Below are positions 25,605 through 35,247 of a DNA stretch of 64,000 nt, in pieces; positions within the stretch are counted from its first letter, which is position 1; each line of letters begins with the position of its first letter. The notes beneath the pieces were generated by a model. That model saw only the letters and a list, made by a program, of their open reading frames with translations. It made no database searches and was not told the origin of the DNA. Made by a program: the position numbers and the translations under genes. This stretch comes from Glycomyces harbinensis. GTDB lineage: Bacteria > Actinomycetota > Actinomycetes > Mycobacteriales > Micromonosporaceae. The stretch spans positions 62,001-126,000 of the forward strand of contig NZ_FNAD01000011.1 of NCBI RefSeq assembly GCF_900101745.1, given 5' to 3'.

Positions 25605-26159
25605 TCAGGCGGCGTTCGCGGAACGCTTGGGCAGCACCCAGCCGGGCCGCGGGAAGTGGCACGTGTAGCCGTTCGGGTAGGTGATCAGGTAGTCCTGGTG
25701 CTCGGGCTCCGCCTCCCAGAACGCCCCGGCCGGCTCGATCGTCGTGACCGCGTCGCCCGGCCACAGGCCCGACGCGTCGACGTCCGCGATCGTGTCGCGC
25801 GCGATCCGCTCCTGCGCGGGGTCGAGCGGGAAGATCGCCGACCGGTAGCTGGTGCCGATGTCGTTGCCCTGGCGGTTCACCGTCGAGGGGTCGTGGATCT
25901 GGAAGAAGAACGCGAGGACGTCGCGGTACGTCGTCCGCGTGGGATCGAAGACGATCTCGACCGCCTCGGCGTGCCCGGGGTGGTCGCGGTAGGTGGCGTG
26001 GTCGTTCCTGCCCCCGGTGTAGCCGACGCGCGTGTCCAGGACTCCGGGCTGACGGCGGATGAGGTCCTCCATGCCCCAGAAGCACCCTCCGGCCAGAACG
26101 GCCGTCTCGGTGCCCGGCTTGCGGGTGATCTCGCCGGTGTCGTGAATTCCGCTGGTCAT
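25605..26159 (-). CDS. msrA: peptide methionine-(S)-S-oxide reductase MsrA
   Basis: The 184-residue protein has the catalytic [11 protein letters not shown] motif (Cys about 26) and the MsrA signatures [28 protein letters not shown] [40 protein letters not shown] (cited in part) and a late [10 protein letters not shown] with a possible recycling Cys. It repairs oxidised methionine in the cytoplasm with thioredoxin-type reductant. ATG 26159 is chosen because the conserved domain follows. Confidence 0.95.
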   Translation of the reverse strand: MTSGIHDTGEITRKPGTETAVLAGGCFWGMEDLIRRQPGVLDTRVGYTGGRNDHATYRDHPGHAEAVEIVFDPTRTTYRDVLAFFFQIHDPSTVNRQGNDIGTSYRSAIFPLDPAQERIARDTIADVDASGLWPGDAVTTIEPAGAFWEAEPEHQDYLITYPNGYTCHFPRPGWVLPKRSANAA

Positions 26160-26337
26160 GATGCGTGCTCCTCCGTGCTGGTGTCGGCCGTGTCGAACAT
26201 CGACCTGCGGCGTCGCCGGATGCGGCGCCACTGGTTACAACCACGTGGCGCCTTCGTTTGGTTCTTGCAGGGGCCGACTGTGACGGCAATCCCAGAGCGG
26301 CCGGGCGAGCCCGGGCCGGTGCACCGCTCAGGCGGGA

Positions 26338-27264
26338 TCATCCAGCCTCGTTTCCGATCGTAATGATGGTCTTGCCGGTCGGGCGCGAGGCCGGGTTGAA
26401 CGCGGTGACGGCGTCCTCCAGCGGGTGGACCGCGCCGATGCGGGTGCGCAGGCGTCCGTCCCGGACGCGGGCCGCGATCTCGGCGAGCTGAGCCCGGTCG
26501 GCCTCGACGACGAAGAACACCGCGCGGCCCTCGGCGGGCCGGACCTCCGGCGGGGCCGCGATGGTGACGAGGGTGCCGCCGGGGCGGACCAGCGCGGCCG
26601 AGCGCTCCCCGATGTCGCCGCCGATGACGTCGAACACGAGGTCGACCTGGCCGACGGCGGTGAGGTCGTCGGCTTCGAGGTCGAGGAACTCGTCGGCGCC
26701 GAAGTCGAGCGCCGCTTTGCGGTCGGCTGCGCGGCCGGTCCCGACGACGTGCGCGCCCTTCTCGCGGGCGAGCTGGGAGACAACGGAGCCGACGCCGCCG
26801 GCCGCGCCGTGGACGAGGACGGTCTGCCCGGTCTGGAGGCGGCCGTGGTCGAACAGGCCCTGCCAGGCGGTGAGCCCGGAGATCGGCAAGCTCGCGCCGG
26901 TCGTGAAGTCGATGTCCGCCGGAAGCGGCGCGAGGTTGCGGGCCTCGACGGCGACCAGCTCGGCGAGCGTGCCGTCGCGGGCCCAATCGGCGAGGCCGAA
27001 CACGCGCTGCCCCACGGTGAGCCCGGTCGTCCCGTACCCGAGCGAGGCGACGACTCCGGCCAGTTCATGCCCGGGAATGCTCGGGGTGCGGTCACGCCCG
27101 GCCCGGTCGGTCCAGGTGCCGGGCCAGGTCAGCTCCCCGGGGGTGAACCCGGAGGCACGGACGCGGACGACCACGTCGTTCTCCGCAGCGTGCGGCTCGG
27201 GCCGCTCGCCCAGGGTCATGCCGGCGGTTCCGGCGTTCGGGTCGGTAACGGTGATCGCCCTCAT
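26338..27264 (-). CDS. zinc-independent MDR (quinone oxidoreductase-like) NADP-dependent reductase
   Basis: The 308-residue medium-chain reductase shows the N-terminal GroES-like VRVRASGFTPGELTW, PGHELAGVVASLGYG and the NADP-binding VLVHGAAGGVGSVVSQLAREKGA (cited in part, AAGGVGS), followed by FDVIGG. It lacks the Cys ligands of zinc alcohol dehydrogenases, as in QOR/zeta-crystallin relatives that reduce quinones or enones. It is probably a single-gene unit; the 180 bp to msrA shows no gene. Confidence 0.85.
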   Translation of the reverse strand: MRAITVTDPNAGTAGMTLGERPEPHAAENDVVVRVRASGFTPGELTWPGTWTDRAGRDRTPSIPGHELAGVVASLGYGTTGLTVGQRVFGLADWARDGTLAELVAVEARNLAPLPADIDFTTGASLPISGLTAWQGLFDHGRLQTGQTVLVHGAAGGVGSVVSQLAREKGAHVVGTGRAADRKAALDFGADEFLDLEADDLTAVGQVDLVFDVIGGDIGERSAALVRPGGTLVTIAAPPEVRPAEGRAVFFVVEADRAQLAEIAARVRDGRLRTRIGAVHPLEDAVTAFNPASRPTGKTIITIGNEAG

Positions 27265-27619
27265 GCGGGTCCTCTCGCTCAGGTAGGTCGCTCCATTAAA
27301 CGACCTGCCGCGCCCCGCCGCCAGGAGGCCCCGGAAACCCGTCCGCCGAGGGAGCGCCCACGCGGCTCCACGCTCAGTCCGGGCTGACGTTCCGCGCGGT
27401 CAGCCGCCATTTCGACCGGTCGTTCCAGGCGGTCCGCGGCTACGTCGACGGCAAGCACCTCCCCCATGCGCGCGGAAAGAACGGCCGCTGTTCGTCGAAC
27501 TGCACCGGCTACGGCATCGACGACCCGGCCGCACGCCTGGACGGCGGCCACGGAGCGGGTCGCGTCGGGCCCCGCCGCGGCGATACGCCGAACGTCGGGT
27601 CCGCTGATCACAGCCGAAT
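27265..27619. other. 355-bp region without a supported gene
   Basis: A plus-strand frame (about 27388-27640) reads RAVSRHFDRSFQAVRGYVDG and further with two Cys, which could be a decayed gene end, but it has no start and no recognisable family. Nothing else is seen. The MDR gene's promoter must lie at its left end. Confidence 0.3.
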
Positions 27620-29659
27620 TCAGCGGGCTCCTCGGCCCTGACGGCTGGGGGCTGGCGCAGCCAGTGTCCGGGTGCCGGGGGCCGAGGCCGCGAACGGCCC
27701 GGGCACGGGCGCATCGCGTGGGAAGCCGGTGATGTCCGCGCTCAGGTCCAGGTCAGACCCGTCGGGGTTGGTGTAGCCCATCTCGGCTTGGTAGCTCATC
27801 CCGAGGAGCCCGGTCGTCACCGGGGTGACGACGTCGATGGCCCCGGAGTCGGCCACCTCGACACGAACGGTGCCGGCTGCGGCGTCGTGCACCTCGACGC
27901 GCACCGGTGACGTGTCGATGACACGGGGCGCAGGTTCCGCGCGGAACGGCTCGGCGCCGTCCGCGTACAGGTTGCCCTCGGCCCGGACCGGGAGGCGCAG
28001 GCCGGCCAGCGCGCTGCCGTCCTCGCCCGGGTACTCCTCCGGCGTCGGGTACGCGTCGTACTGCGAGGTTCCCACCGGGGTCGGCACGAAGGTGGCCTGG
28101 CCGGGCACGCCGTCGATGTCGATCGCGCCGGACCAGAAGCTTGCGAGCGCCGGTTCCGCCTGTGCTCGCGGTTCGGCACGTTCCCCGCGGGCACGGTCGC
28201 CGACGAAGACGTTGTTGTAGAACCGGTTGTCGCCGCCGAGGATGTTCGCGACGCCGTAGACGGCTGTGGAGTGCGGGAGGTGGTACGGGGTGTACCGCTG
28301 GTGCTCGGTGCAGTTCGCGATGCGACCGGCGAAGTAGTTGTGCACGTAGGCGCCGCCGGTGGCCATGTCCTTGACCGCCCACGGGGAGAGGAACAGGTTC
28401 GAGTCCACGAGGTAAGGGCCGTGGCAGACCTCGACCATGAAGTCTTCGGCGGTGGAGGAGTAGAAGACGTTGCGCCGCACCAGGGTGCCTTGGGCCTGCC
28501 AGTCGAGCCACAGGGCTCGATGCGTGTGGTGGATGGTGTTGCCGGTGATCACGGTGTCGATGGCGGCATGGAGTTTGATGCCGGCCACCTCGGCGCCGTG
28601 CCACTGTCGCTTCACGTGGATGCGGGAGATGTGGTTGTCGGCGATGGTCGAGAACGCCGCGCCGAGGTGTCCGACGATGCCGGCCTGCTCGCAGTCCTGG
28701 ATGGTGTTGCGGCGCACCGTGTGGGAGCCGACGTGGTCCCGGTCCCACGGGTGCGGCTCGCCGGCGTCGGGCCCGCGCAGGGCGAGCGCCCGCTGGATCA
28801 CTTCGCGTTCGCGTTGCGTGCCGCCTTTGGCGCCCTTCGGTCCCGCGGTCCACTCGTTCTGGCCGGTGCCGGCCTCTTTGCCCAGGGAGACGCCGACGTT
28901 CTTCGAGTCGGTGACCGTGTTGTCCTCGATCACCCAGCCCTTGGACCAGTGCGGACCGATCAGGCCCTCCTGCAGCGCGGTGGGCGGTGCCCACTGCGTG
29001 GCGGCCTTGGTCAGGGTGAAGCCGCGCACCGTGACGTGGTCGATTCCCGTGGCCGCAGGCCAGAAGACGAACTTGCGAGCGTTGATCTCGATCTCGTGTG
29101 CGGCCGGGTCGGCGCCCCCGAAGTTCGCCCAGATCGTCGTGGCGTCGTCGCCCACCTCGCAGTACCAGGTCAGCAGGGAGCCTGCCTGGTCGAACGAGTC
29201 CTCGGTGGCCTCGGGGCGTTCGACGCCGCCCAGGGTCAGCGCCTCGTACATGGACTTGCCGTCGAGATACACCTCGCCGGTGTGCCAGGTGTTGACCTGG
29301 TCGAAAAACCAGTCCCCGCCGATGCGTTCGGCATACGGGTTGTGCTCCCCGAACAGGGTGTTCGGCACCGTCGCCGCCCAGACGGCCGCGGAGTGGGGGC
29401 GCCAGTCGGCGATCACCTCGGCGCCGGAGATCGTGACCGGCTCGTAGAGGCCGTCCGCGCCCAGCGCGGCCTGGTAGGTGATCGGCGCATCGGCCGTGCC
29501 GCCGCGAGGCGGATTCACCCACTCGCGGTACACGCCCTCATGCACGACGACAGTGTCCCCCGGTTGTGCCAGCGCCGCGGCCGCGCCGATGCTGAGCAGC
29601 GGGGCCTCGGCGGTTCCAACGGCGGTATCGGACCCGGACTTCGCGACGTGTAGCTCCAC
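27620..29659 (-). CDS. right-handed parallel beta-helix protein (DUF1565-type, putative glycosidase/lyase)
   Basis: The 679-residue protein starts with a DUF1565-like region (VELHVAKSGSDTAVGTAEAP, APLLSIGAAAALAQPGDTVV, HEGVYREWVNPPRGG). It then has many beta-helix rungs of the VIEDNTVTDSKNVGVSLG / VRRNTIQDCEQAGIVGHLG / VITGNTIHHTHRALWL type. Such folds occur in polysaccharide lyases, epimerases and parallel-beta-helix glycosidases (for example GH141-like). No signal peptide is present, so it may act on imported oligosaccharides. GTG 29659 is chosen (AAGG upstream) since the conserved domain starts there. It follows the hydrolase gene by 71 bp on the same strand. Confidence 0.7.
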   Translation of the reverse strand: MELHVAKSGSDTAVGTAEAPLLSIGAAAALAQPGDTVVVHEGVYREWVNPPRGGTADAPITYQAALGADGLYEPVTISGAEVIADWRPHSAAVWAATVPNTLFGEHNPYAERIGGDWFFDQVNTWHTGEVYLDGKSMYEALTLGGVERPEATEDSFDQAGSLLTWYCEVGDDATTIWANFGGADPAAHEIEINARKFVFWPAATGIDHVTVRGFTLTKAATQWAPPTALQEGLIGPHWSKGWVIEDNTVTDSKNVGVSLGKEAGTGQNEWTAGPKGAKGGTQREREVIQRALALRGPDAGEPHPWDRDHVGSHTVRRNTIQDCEQAGIVGHLGAAFSTIADNHISRIHVKRQWHGAEVAGIKLHAAIDTVITGNTIHHTHRALWLDWQAQGTLVRRNVFYSSTAEDFMVEVCHGPYLVDSNLFLSPWAVKDMATGGAYVHNYFAGRIANCTEHQRYTPYHLPHSTAVYGVANILGGDNRFYNNVFVGDRARGERAEPRAQAEPALASFWSGAIDIDGVPGQATFVPTPVGTSQYDAYPTPEEYPGEDGSALAGLRLPVRAEGNLYADGAEPFRAEPAPRVIDTSPVRVEVHDAAAGTVRVEVADSGAIDVVTPVTTGLLGMSYQAEMGYTNPDGSDLDLSADITGFPRDAPVPGPFAASAPGTRTLAAPAPSRQGRGAR

Positions 29660-29730
29660 GCCGCAAACCTTAGTCTCCGGCCCGGCCCGGTCCCCGGTCG
29701 AGCGCCGGCGGTTGTTTCCGGAAGACCGAT

Positions 29731-30438
29731 TCACTCGCGATCGGCGTTCCCGCGATATTCGCTCCGCTCAAGGAGATCCGACAGTTCTCTGGGCAGGCTC
29801 AGCGCGACGCAGTGGCTGGCCGCGATCTCGTCGGGGACGATGCCGAGGCGCGACTTCACCAGGCCGCGCATGAAGTCGGGCGGGAAGACCCGGTCCTCGG
29901 TGCAGAGCACGAACCGCGTCGGCACGTCCGGCCAGGCCTCCAGCGGCCACGGCTGCACGTACGCCGCCCAGGACGGATGGTCGCGCTCCTTGCTCAGCGC
30001 CCGGGCGGCGATCGCGCGCGGGACGTCGTGGTAGTAGGCGACGTACGGGTCGTCGCTGCCGGTCAGGCCGCCGTCGAGGGCGGCCTGCTCGCGCACGGCG
30101 GCGTTACAGCCGGTGTCGTCCCACCAGTCCTCGCCCGGCTCGCCCGGCGCGGGGATCATGCCGGCCACGAGGACCAGTGCCTTGACCGGCACTCGGGCGG
30201 CGACGAGCGGTGCGGTGAAGGCGCCGAAGGAGTGGCCGACCACGACCAGGTCGGCGCGGTCCTCGACCGCCGCGAGGGCGGCGTCGGCGTAGTCCTGAAG
30301 GGTCAGCGTCGGGTCGTCGGCGGGGAGGTCGGGCGCGATCGCCTCGTGGCCGCGGGCCTCGAGTTCGGCCTGCACGAGGTGCCAGTAGCCGCCGAAGCCC
30401 GAGTCGCCGGCGCCGTGGATGAGAAGGAAGGTGGTCAT
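29731..30438 (-). CDS. alpha/beta hydrolase
   Basis: The 235-residue protein opens with FLLIHGAGDSGFGGYWHLV (oxyanion-hole HG). It has the nucleophile elbow VVVGHSFGAF (Ser about 69) and a late EDRVFPPDFM acid and ASHCVALSLP His, as in the EstC/salicylate-esterase-like group. The substrate is unknown. ATG 30438 overlaps the stop of the EamA transporter gene (ATGA), so it is coupled to the two transporters upstream. Confidence 0.82.
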   Translation of the reverse strand: MTTFLLIHGAGDSGFGGYWHLVQAELEARGHEAIAPDLPADDPTLTLQDYADAALAAVEDRADLVVVGHSFGAFTAPLVAARVPVKALVLVAGMIPAPGEPGEDWWDDTGCNAAVREQAALDGGLTGSDDPYVAYYHDVPRAIAARALSKERDHPSWAAYVQPWPLEAWPDVPTRFVLCTEDRVFPPDFMRGLVKSRLGIVPDEIAASHCVALSLPRELSDLLERSEYRGNADRE

Positions 30439-31376
30439 GTCGTTGTCCTTTCGATGGGTTTCTTGTGTTCGGCCGCGATCACGGCGGCCGCCGAGCCGAT
30501 CACGACCAGGCCGCCGAGGACCGTGAACGGCCCCAGCGGCTCGCCGAGCAGGAGCCATCCGAGCAGCACGGCCACGAGCGGATTGACGTAGGCGTAGGTC
30601 GCGACGAGCGATACGGAGACGTGCTGGAGCAGCCATGCGTAGGCGGACAGGGCGAAGATCGATCCGAACAGGACCAGGTAGGCCCAGGCCGCCCAGGAGC
30701 CGGCCGAGTAGGCCGCCGGGTCGAACCGCTCGCCGCTGGACAGTCCGATGAGGGCGAGCGCGGCGCCGCCGGTCAGCATCTCGTAACAGACGAGGACGAA
30801 GGGGTCCTTCGGGAGCCGGAGCCGGGGCTGTATCCAGGTGCCGAGCGCCCACGAGAGGCCTGCGAGGACGATGACCGCCATCGCCCAGGCCGGGAACGCA
30901 TCGCCGAGCCCGTGCGCGGCGATCAGGGCCGCGACGCCGGTGAAGCCGGCGATCACGCCGACGCAGGTCCGCCGGGGCGGGCGCTCGCGGGCGAGGACGC
31001 GCAGGCAGACCACCCACAGCGGCACCGTGGCGATGAGCAGCGCGGTGATGCCCGACGGCGCGCCGCCGTTCTCGCCGATGGCCACGAGCCCTTGGCCGCC
31101 GGCGGGGAGGAGGAGCCCGATCAGCGTGCAGCCCAACAGTTCGCGCCGGGTCACGGCGAGAGCGCGGAGACCGTGCCGGACCAGGAGCGCAGCGCCCACC
31201 AGGGTGCCGGCGGCGAGGAACCGGAGGCCGGCGCCGACCAGCGGCGGCATGTCCTCGACCATCAGCCGGATCGCGAGATACGTGGAGCCCCAGACCACGT
31301 AGACGGTCCCCAATGCTCCTGCGACCTTGGCCGTGGCGGGACCGGTTCCGCGGGCCGCGTCCATGGTGGCCGTCAT
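30435..31376 (-). CDS. EamA/DMT-family transporter
   Basis: The 313-residue protein has ten predicted membrane helices in two EamA repeats. It includes VYVVWGSTYLAIRLMVEDMPP (cited in part) in the first helix, GLVAIGENGGAPSGITALLI, and SLVATYAYVNPLVAVLLGWL in the second repeat. DMT proteins export amino acids, nucleobases or drugs. ATG 31376 overlaps the MFS stop and its own stop overlaps the hydrolase ATG, forming a tightly coupled trio. Confidence 0.88.
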   Translation of the reverse strand: MTATMDAARGTGPATAKVAGALGTVYVVWGSTYLAIRLMVEDMPPLVGAGLRFLAAGTLVGAALLVRHGLRALAVTRRELLGCTLIGLLLPAGGQGLVAIGENGGAPSGITALLIATVPLWVVCLRVLARERPPRRTCVGVIAGFTGVAALIAAHGLGDAFPAWAMAVIVLAGLSWALGTWIQPRLRLPKDPFVLVCYEMLTGGAALALIGLSSGERFDPAAYSAGSWAAWAYLVLFGSIFALSAYAWLLQHVSVSLVATYAYVNPLVAVLLGWLLLGEPLGPFTVLGGLVVIGSAAAVIAAEHKKPIERTTT

Positions 31377-32596
31377 GACCGAACTGCTTCCCGTGCGCGC
31401 AGTGACGCTGCGGCCCTGCGCTGTGCGACGAAGAGCGCCAGTCCTGCGATCAGTGCGGTGACGGCCAGCCAGGTCGCGTCGGCGTGCTCCAACAGTGCCG
31501 TGCCGGCCGGCGGGCCGAAGACCGCGCCGAGACTCCAGGTGCTCGAGGCGACGCCCATGTAGCCGGATCGCAGGTCGGGCGGCGCGAGGTCTGCGAACAC
31601 GGCCCCGAAGTGGACGGCGATCCCGATCTGGCCGAGGGTCCAGGTGAGGACCGCCGCGGCGAATCCGGTACCGGAGTGGGCCAGCGCGGCGAGGCCGCCG
31701 CCGGTGCCGACCAGCAGGATGGAGACCGCGAGGACCGTCGCGCGGTCCCGTCGGGACAGCAGGGCGATGGCGGCGGGCTGGAGGAGCACGATGGCGACGC
31801 CGTTGAGGGCGAGGACGATGCCGAAGGTCCCCGGTCCGTGGCCGTGCGCGGCCATGAGCAGCGGCAGCGTGGCGAAAGTCTGGGCTTGCAGGGTGAAGAA
31901 GGCGATGTAGATCAGCGCCATGGCGATCATCAGGCGGTCGCCGAGCAGTGCGGGCACCAGTCCGCGCCGGGACCGGACCGCGGTGGAGCGCGTCTCGGGC
32001 ACCGCCGTCACCACCGTGAGCGCGGCGATCAGCATCGCGGCGGCGTTGATCCAGAACAGGGTGTCGTAGCCGCGGCCGGCGAGGACGCCGGCGCTGACGG
32101 CGGCGATCGAGTAGCCCAGGTTCGCGGCCCAGTACTGCAATCCGTACGCCCGGACCCGTTGGCCGCGTTCGAGGTCGGCGACCGCGGCCGAGGCGGCGGG
32201 GCGGAACAGCTCCGAGGTGAGGCCGTAGCCGATCGCCGCGACCCAGATCAGGGGCATCGTGTCGGCCGATCCCAAGGCCACCAGTGCGATCGAGGCGCCG
32301 AGGAAGCCCAGGACCATGGTGCGCCGGCGGCCGATGCGGTCGCCGAGCCAGCCGCCGAGGAGTTGGGATCCGACGTCGCCGACGGCGATGGCGGCCAGGA
32401 CCGCCCCGGCCGCGGTGGGCGTCATCGCCTGCTCCTGGGTGAGGTACAGAACGAGCATCGGGCGCACGAGGCCGCCGGCCCGGGCGATGAGGTGGCACGA
32501 GCCCAGGGCCCACTCCAGAGGCTGCAGCCCGAACGGGCGCCGAGGCCCGTGATACACGGTTTGAGCTGCACTGATGTCCTGCGTTGCGGTCGTCAT
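31373..32596 (-). CDS. MFS transporter (12-TM, DHA1-like)
   Basis: The 407-residue protein has 12 hydrophobic segments and motif A QLLGGWLGDRIGRRRTMV in loop 2-3. A conserved RPMLVLYLTQEQAMTP follows TM1. It is probably a proton-driven multidrug or metabolite exporter. It leads the MFS-EamA-hydrolase-(beta-helix) operon and is divergent from a LysR gene 84 bp away, which is the likely regulator. Confidence 0.87.
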   Translation of the reverse strand: MTTATQDISAAQTVYHGPRRPFGLQPLEWALGSCHLIARAGGLVRPMLVLYLTQEQAMTPTAAGAVLAAIAVGDVGSQLLGGWLGDRIGRRRTMVLGFLGASIALVALGSADTMPLIWVAAIGYGLTSELFRPAASAAVADLERGQRVRAYGLQYWAANLGYSIAAVSAGVLAGRGYDTLFWINAAAMLIAALTVVTAVPETRSTAVRSRRGLVPALLGDRLMIAMALIYIAFFTLQAQTFATLPLLMAAHGHGPGTFGIVLALNGVAIVLLQPAAIALLSRRDRATVLAVSILLVGTGGGLAALAHSGTGFAAAVLTWTLGQIGIAVHFGAVFADLAPPDLRSGYMGVASSTWSLGAVFGPPAGTALLEHADATWLAVTALIAGLALFVAQRRAAASLRAREAVRS

Positions 32597-32654
32597 GGCG
32601 GTGACGTTACGCCGGAACGAGTATTAATAAAAGCGAAGGAATACGATCGAATCC

Positions 32655-32669
32655 ATCGCCATTAGCGAT
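32655..32669. promoter_or_regulatory. LysR-box-like inverted repeat in divergent promoter
   Basis: ATCGC (32655-32659)-N5-GCGAT (32665-32669) lies in the AT-rich interval between the MFS and LysR start codons, 12 bp before the LysR ATG. The geometry is typical of LysR sites. Confidence 0.4.
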
Positions 32670-32680
32670 ATCATCGGGCC

Positions 32681-33658
32681 ATGACCGAGATTTACCTGCG
32701 GCAGTTGGCGACGATGGCCGCCATCGCCGAGGAGGGGACGTTCTCCCGGGCGGCGAACCGGCTGGGCTACACCCAGTCGAGCGTGAGCCAGCACGTGGCG
32801 GCGCTGGAGAAGGCGGTCGGCGGCCCGGTGTTCGAGCGGCCCGGCGGTCCGCGGCCGGTGCGGATCACGCCGCTGGGAGCCGTGGTGCTCGAGCACGGTC
32901 GCGGCCTGCTGTCGAAGGCGGAGGCGCTGGAGGACGCCGTCGAGCGGTTCAAGGCGGGCGACGGCCGGGTCGACATCGGCACCCTGCAGAGCGTCGCCAA
33001 CGCGATCCTTCCGGCCGTGGTGCACCGGCTCAAGGAGGAGCACCCGGGCTGCGAGATCCGGCTGTCCGAGAAGGACCAGGAGGAGGCGTCGATCGGCGAG
33101 CTGGACCTGCTGTTCTTCGACGGGCCGATCGACGAGGACACCGAGCAGGTCCTGCTGCTGGAGGACCCCTACCTCGTGGTGGCGCGCCCCGGCGAGCTGC
33201 CGCCCGGCCCGGCGCGGGCGACGAGCCTGGACGGGAGGGCGACGGTGGCCTGGCCGGCGACGTGCGACCAGTCCCGGATGGAGCAGGCGCTCGCGGACGC
33301 GGGTGTCCTGCCGCGCATCGTGTTCCGTTCGGCCGGCAACGAGACGATCCTGTCGATGGTGCGCGCCGGGTTGGGACTCGCGGTACTTCCCTGGCTGGCG
33401 ATCCACCACGTCGTGTGCCGCACGTGCGGCGACATCCACGGCTACTACGCGGGGGCGGACCTGCCGCTGCAGGTGCACGAGCTCGTGCCTGCGCCGAAGC
33501 GCGAGATCCGCCTGCACTGGCCCCGCGGGCACGCCGAGCGGTCGCCGCTCACGGCTCGCACGATCGCGATCGCGGCGGAGGTCGCACGCGAACTGGCCGG
33601 CCAGCTGCCCTCGAGTGACAACCCGAGGGGAACCGCCTCCCATTTGCCTGAGCGGTGA
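32681..33658 (+). CDS. LysR-type transcriptional regulator
   Basis: The 325-residue protein has a LysR HTH (YLRQLATMAAIAEEGTFSRA, recognition helix YTQSSVSQHVAALEKAVGG) and an effector domain with VDIGTLQSVANAILPAVV, LDLLFFDGPIDEDTE and GLGLAVLPWLA. It is divergent from the MFS-EamA-hydrolase operon and probably controls it. An additional CRTCGD motif at about residue 246 gives two Cys close together in the effector domain, a possible redox switch. Confidence 0.88.
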   Translation: MTEIYLRQLATMAAIAEEGTFSRAANRLGYTQSSVSQHVAALEKAVGGPVFERPGGPRPVRITPLGAVVLEHGRGLLSKAEALEDAVERFKAGDGRVDIGTLQSVANAILPAVVHRLKEEHPGCEIRLSEKDQEEASIGELDLLFFDGPIDEDTEQVLLLEDPYLVVARPGELPPGPARATSLDGRATVAWPATCDQSRMEQALADAGVLPRIVFRSAGNETILSMVRAGLGLAVLPWLAIHHVVCRTCGDIHGYYAGADLPLQVHELVPAPKREIRLHWPRGHAERSPLTARTIAIAAEVARELAGQLPSSDNPRGTASHLPER

Positions 33659-33968
33659 GTGCTGTTGCGGCGCTTGTGCATCAGGTCGGACCGGACCTTA
33701 GCCTCGATGCGGCGGAGCCGAATCTCCCGTCGGTGAAGGAACTCCCGGCGAACCTGAGCGTCGCACCCGGTCCCGGACGAGGGTGCCGCATCGGGCGGGC
33801 AGGGCGAACGAGCGCGGCGAGCCACCACTCCAGCAGAGCCCCCGAAGCGTCTCTATATATATCGACATTTATCGATAGTCACGGTACATTAGCTTTCGGG
33901 GCCTCTCACGAAAGTTTCGACCGCAGGGACGCAAGCTCAACCATCCCAACATGAAAGGCGCCTCAATT
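33659..33968 (+). promoter_or_regulatory. 310-bp region upstream of the CE1 esterase with operator-like repeats
   Basis: No gene is seen. An AT-rich island at 33851-33895 is followed by CTTTCG (33893-33898)-N10-CGAAAG (33909-33914) and the compact palindrome CGAAAGTTTCG (33909-33919), typical in form for LacI-type regulators of polysaccharide genes. AAAGG precedes the chosen ATG 33969. Confidence 0.4.
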
Positions 33969-35225
33969 ATGAAGCCCTTGAGAACGGGCGCTCGGATCGC
34001 GCTGGTCGCGGCGGGTCTGGCAGCGGTCTTCGCCGCTGGCGCCCTCACCGCCACCGCCGATCCCGCTCCGGTACAGGCGGCGGCGACCGCCGGATGCGGT
34101 CAGGCCCCCACGCTGACCAGCGGCACCCACACCATCCAGAGCAACGGCAAGAACCGCAGTTTCATCCTCGACATCCCCTCCAACTACGACCGGAGCCGCC
34201 CCTACCGCCTCGTCTTCGGCTTCCACTGGTGGGGCGGCACCGCTCAGGACGTCGCGACCGGCCAGGCGGTGCAGACCGGCACCCACGCCTACTACGGTCT
34301 CAAGCGCCTCGCGGGCGACTCCACCATCTTCGTCGCCCCCCAGGGCCTGGACAACGCCTGGGCCAACAGCGGCGGCGAGGACGTCGCCTTCGTCGACAAC
34401 ATGATCGCGCGCATCGAAGACGACCTGTGCATCGACACGGACCAGCTGTTCTCTCTGGGCTTCAGCTACGGCGGAGCCATGAGCTACTCGCTCGCGTGCT
34501 CGCGCCCCGACGTCTTCCGCGCCATCGCGCCCTACGGCTCGCCCGGAGACGTCAGCGGATGCAGCGGCGGCACCCAGCCCGTCGCGGTCTTCGCGGCGCA
34601 CGGCACCACCGACAACTTCAGCAACGGTATCGCCCAGCGCAACAGGTTCGTGGCCAACAACGGCTGCACCCCGCAGACCACGCCCTCGCCCCCGCAGGGC
34701 AGCCGCACGCACATCACGACCGCTTTCGCGGGATGCTCGGCGGACCACCCGGTCGTGTGGGCCTCGTTCGACGAAGGCCACATCCAGGCCCCGCGCGACG
34801 GGGCCTCAGGTGACGGCGCGAACTCGTGGCTGCCGGGTGCGACCTGGGAGTTCTTCACCCAATTCGAGTCCGATCCCCCCGAGGAGACCACTCCTCCCGA
34901 GGAGACCACCAGCCCGCCCCCGACCGGGTCGGGCTGCTCGGCCGCGATCGACGTGGTCAACGAATGGGGTTCAGGCTGGCAGGGCAACCTCCGCATCACC
35001 GCGGGAGGCGGAACCGTCAACGGCTGGACGCTCACCTGGACCTGGCCGGGCGGACAGAGCATCAGCAACCACTGGAACGCCGACGTCTCCACTTCCGGAT
35101 CGACCGTCACCGCCACCGACGTCGGATGGAACGGGACCATCCAAGCCGGACAGACGGTCGGCGCCTGGGGCTTCGTCGCCACCGGCTCCGCCGCGACCCC
35201 GGCGGTGACCTGCACCGCCGATTAG
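33969..35225 (+). CDS. secreted CE1-type esterase (feruloyl/acetylxylan esterase, PHB-depolymerase-like) with CBM2
   Basis: The 418-residue protein has a signal peptide (IALVAAGLAAVFAAGALTA, cleavage after about TADPAPVQA). Its alpha/beta-hydrolase domain has HWWGGTAQDV, the nucleophile elbow GFSYGGAMS (Ser166) and His271 in DEGHIQAP. A Pro/Glu/Thr linker (about 300-316) leads to a CBM2 cellulose-binding module (VNEWGSGWQGNLRI, VNGWTLTWTWPGGQ, ending VTCTAD). It would remove feruloyl or acetyl groups from plant cell-wall xylan. ATG 33969 has the better ribosome site than ATG 33951. Confidence 0.88.
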   Translation: MKPLRTGARIALVAAGLAAVFAAGALTATADPAPVQAAATAGCGQAPTLTSGTHTIQSNGKNRSFILDIPSNYDRSRPYRLVFGFHWWGGTAQDVATGQAVQTGTHAYYGLKRLAGDSTIFVAPQGLDNAWANSGGEDVAFVDNMIARIEDDLCIDTDQLFSLGFSYGGAMSYSLACSRPDVFRAIAPYGSPGDVSGCSGGTQPVAVFAAHGTTDNFSNGIAQRNRFVANNGCTPQTTPSPPQGSRTHITTAFAGCSADHPVVWASFDEGHIQAPRDGASGDGANSWLPGATWEFFTQFESDPPEETTPPEETTSPPPTGSGCSAAIDVVNEWGSGWQGNLRITAGGGTVNGWTLTWTWPGGQSISNHWNADVSTSGSTVTATDVGWNGTIQAGQTVGAWGFVATGSAATPAVTCTAD

Positions 35226-35247
35226 GTCGTGTTCGCGAACCGAAGAA

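Noticed and set aside
27388-27640. Possible gene remnant with RAVSRHFDRSFQAVRGYVDG
   Set aside because: No start codon with ribosome site and no recognisable family; kept only as a note.
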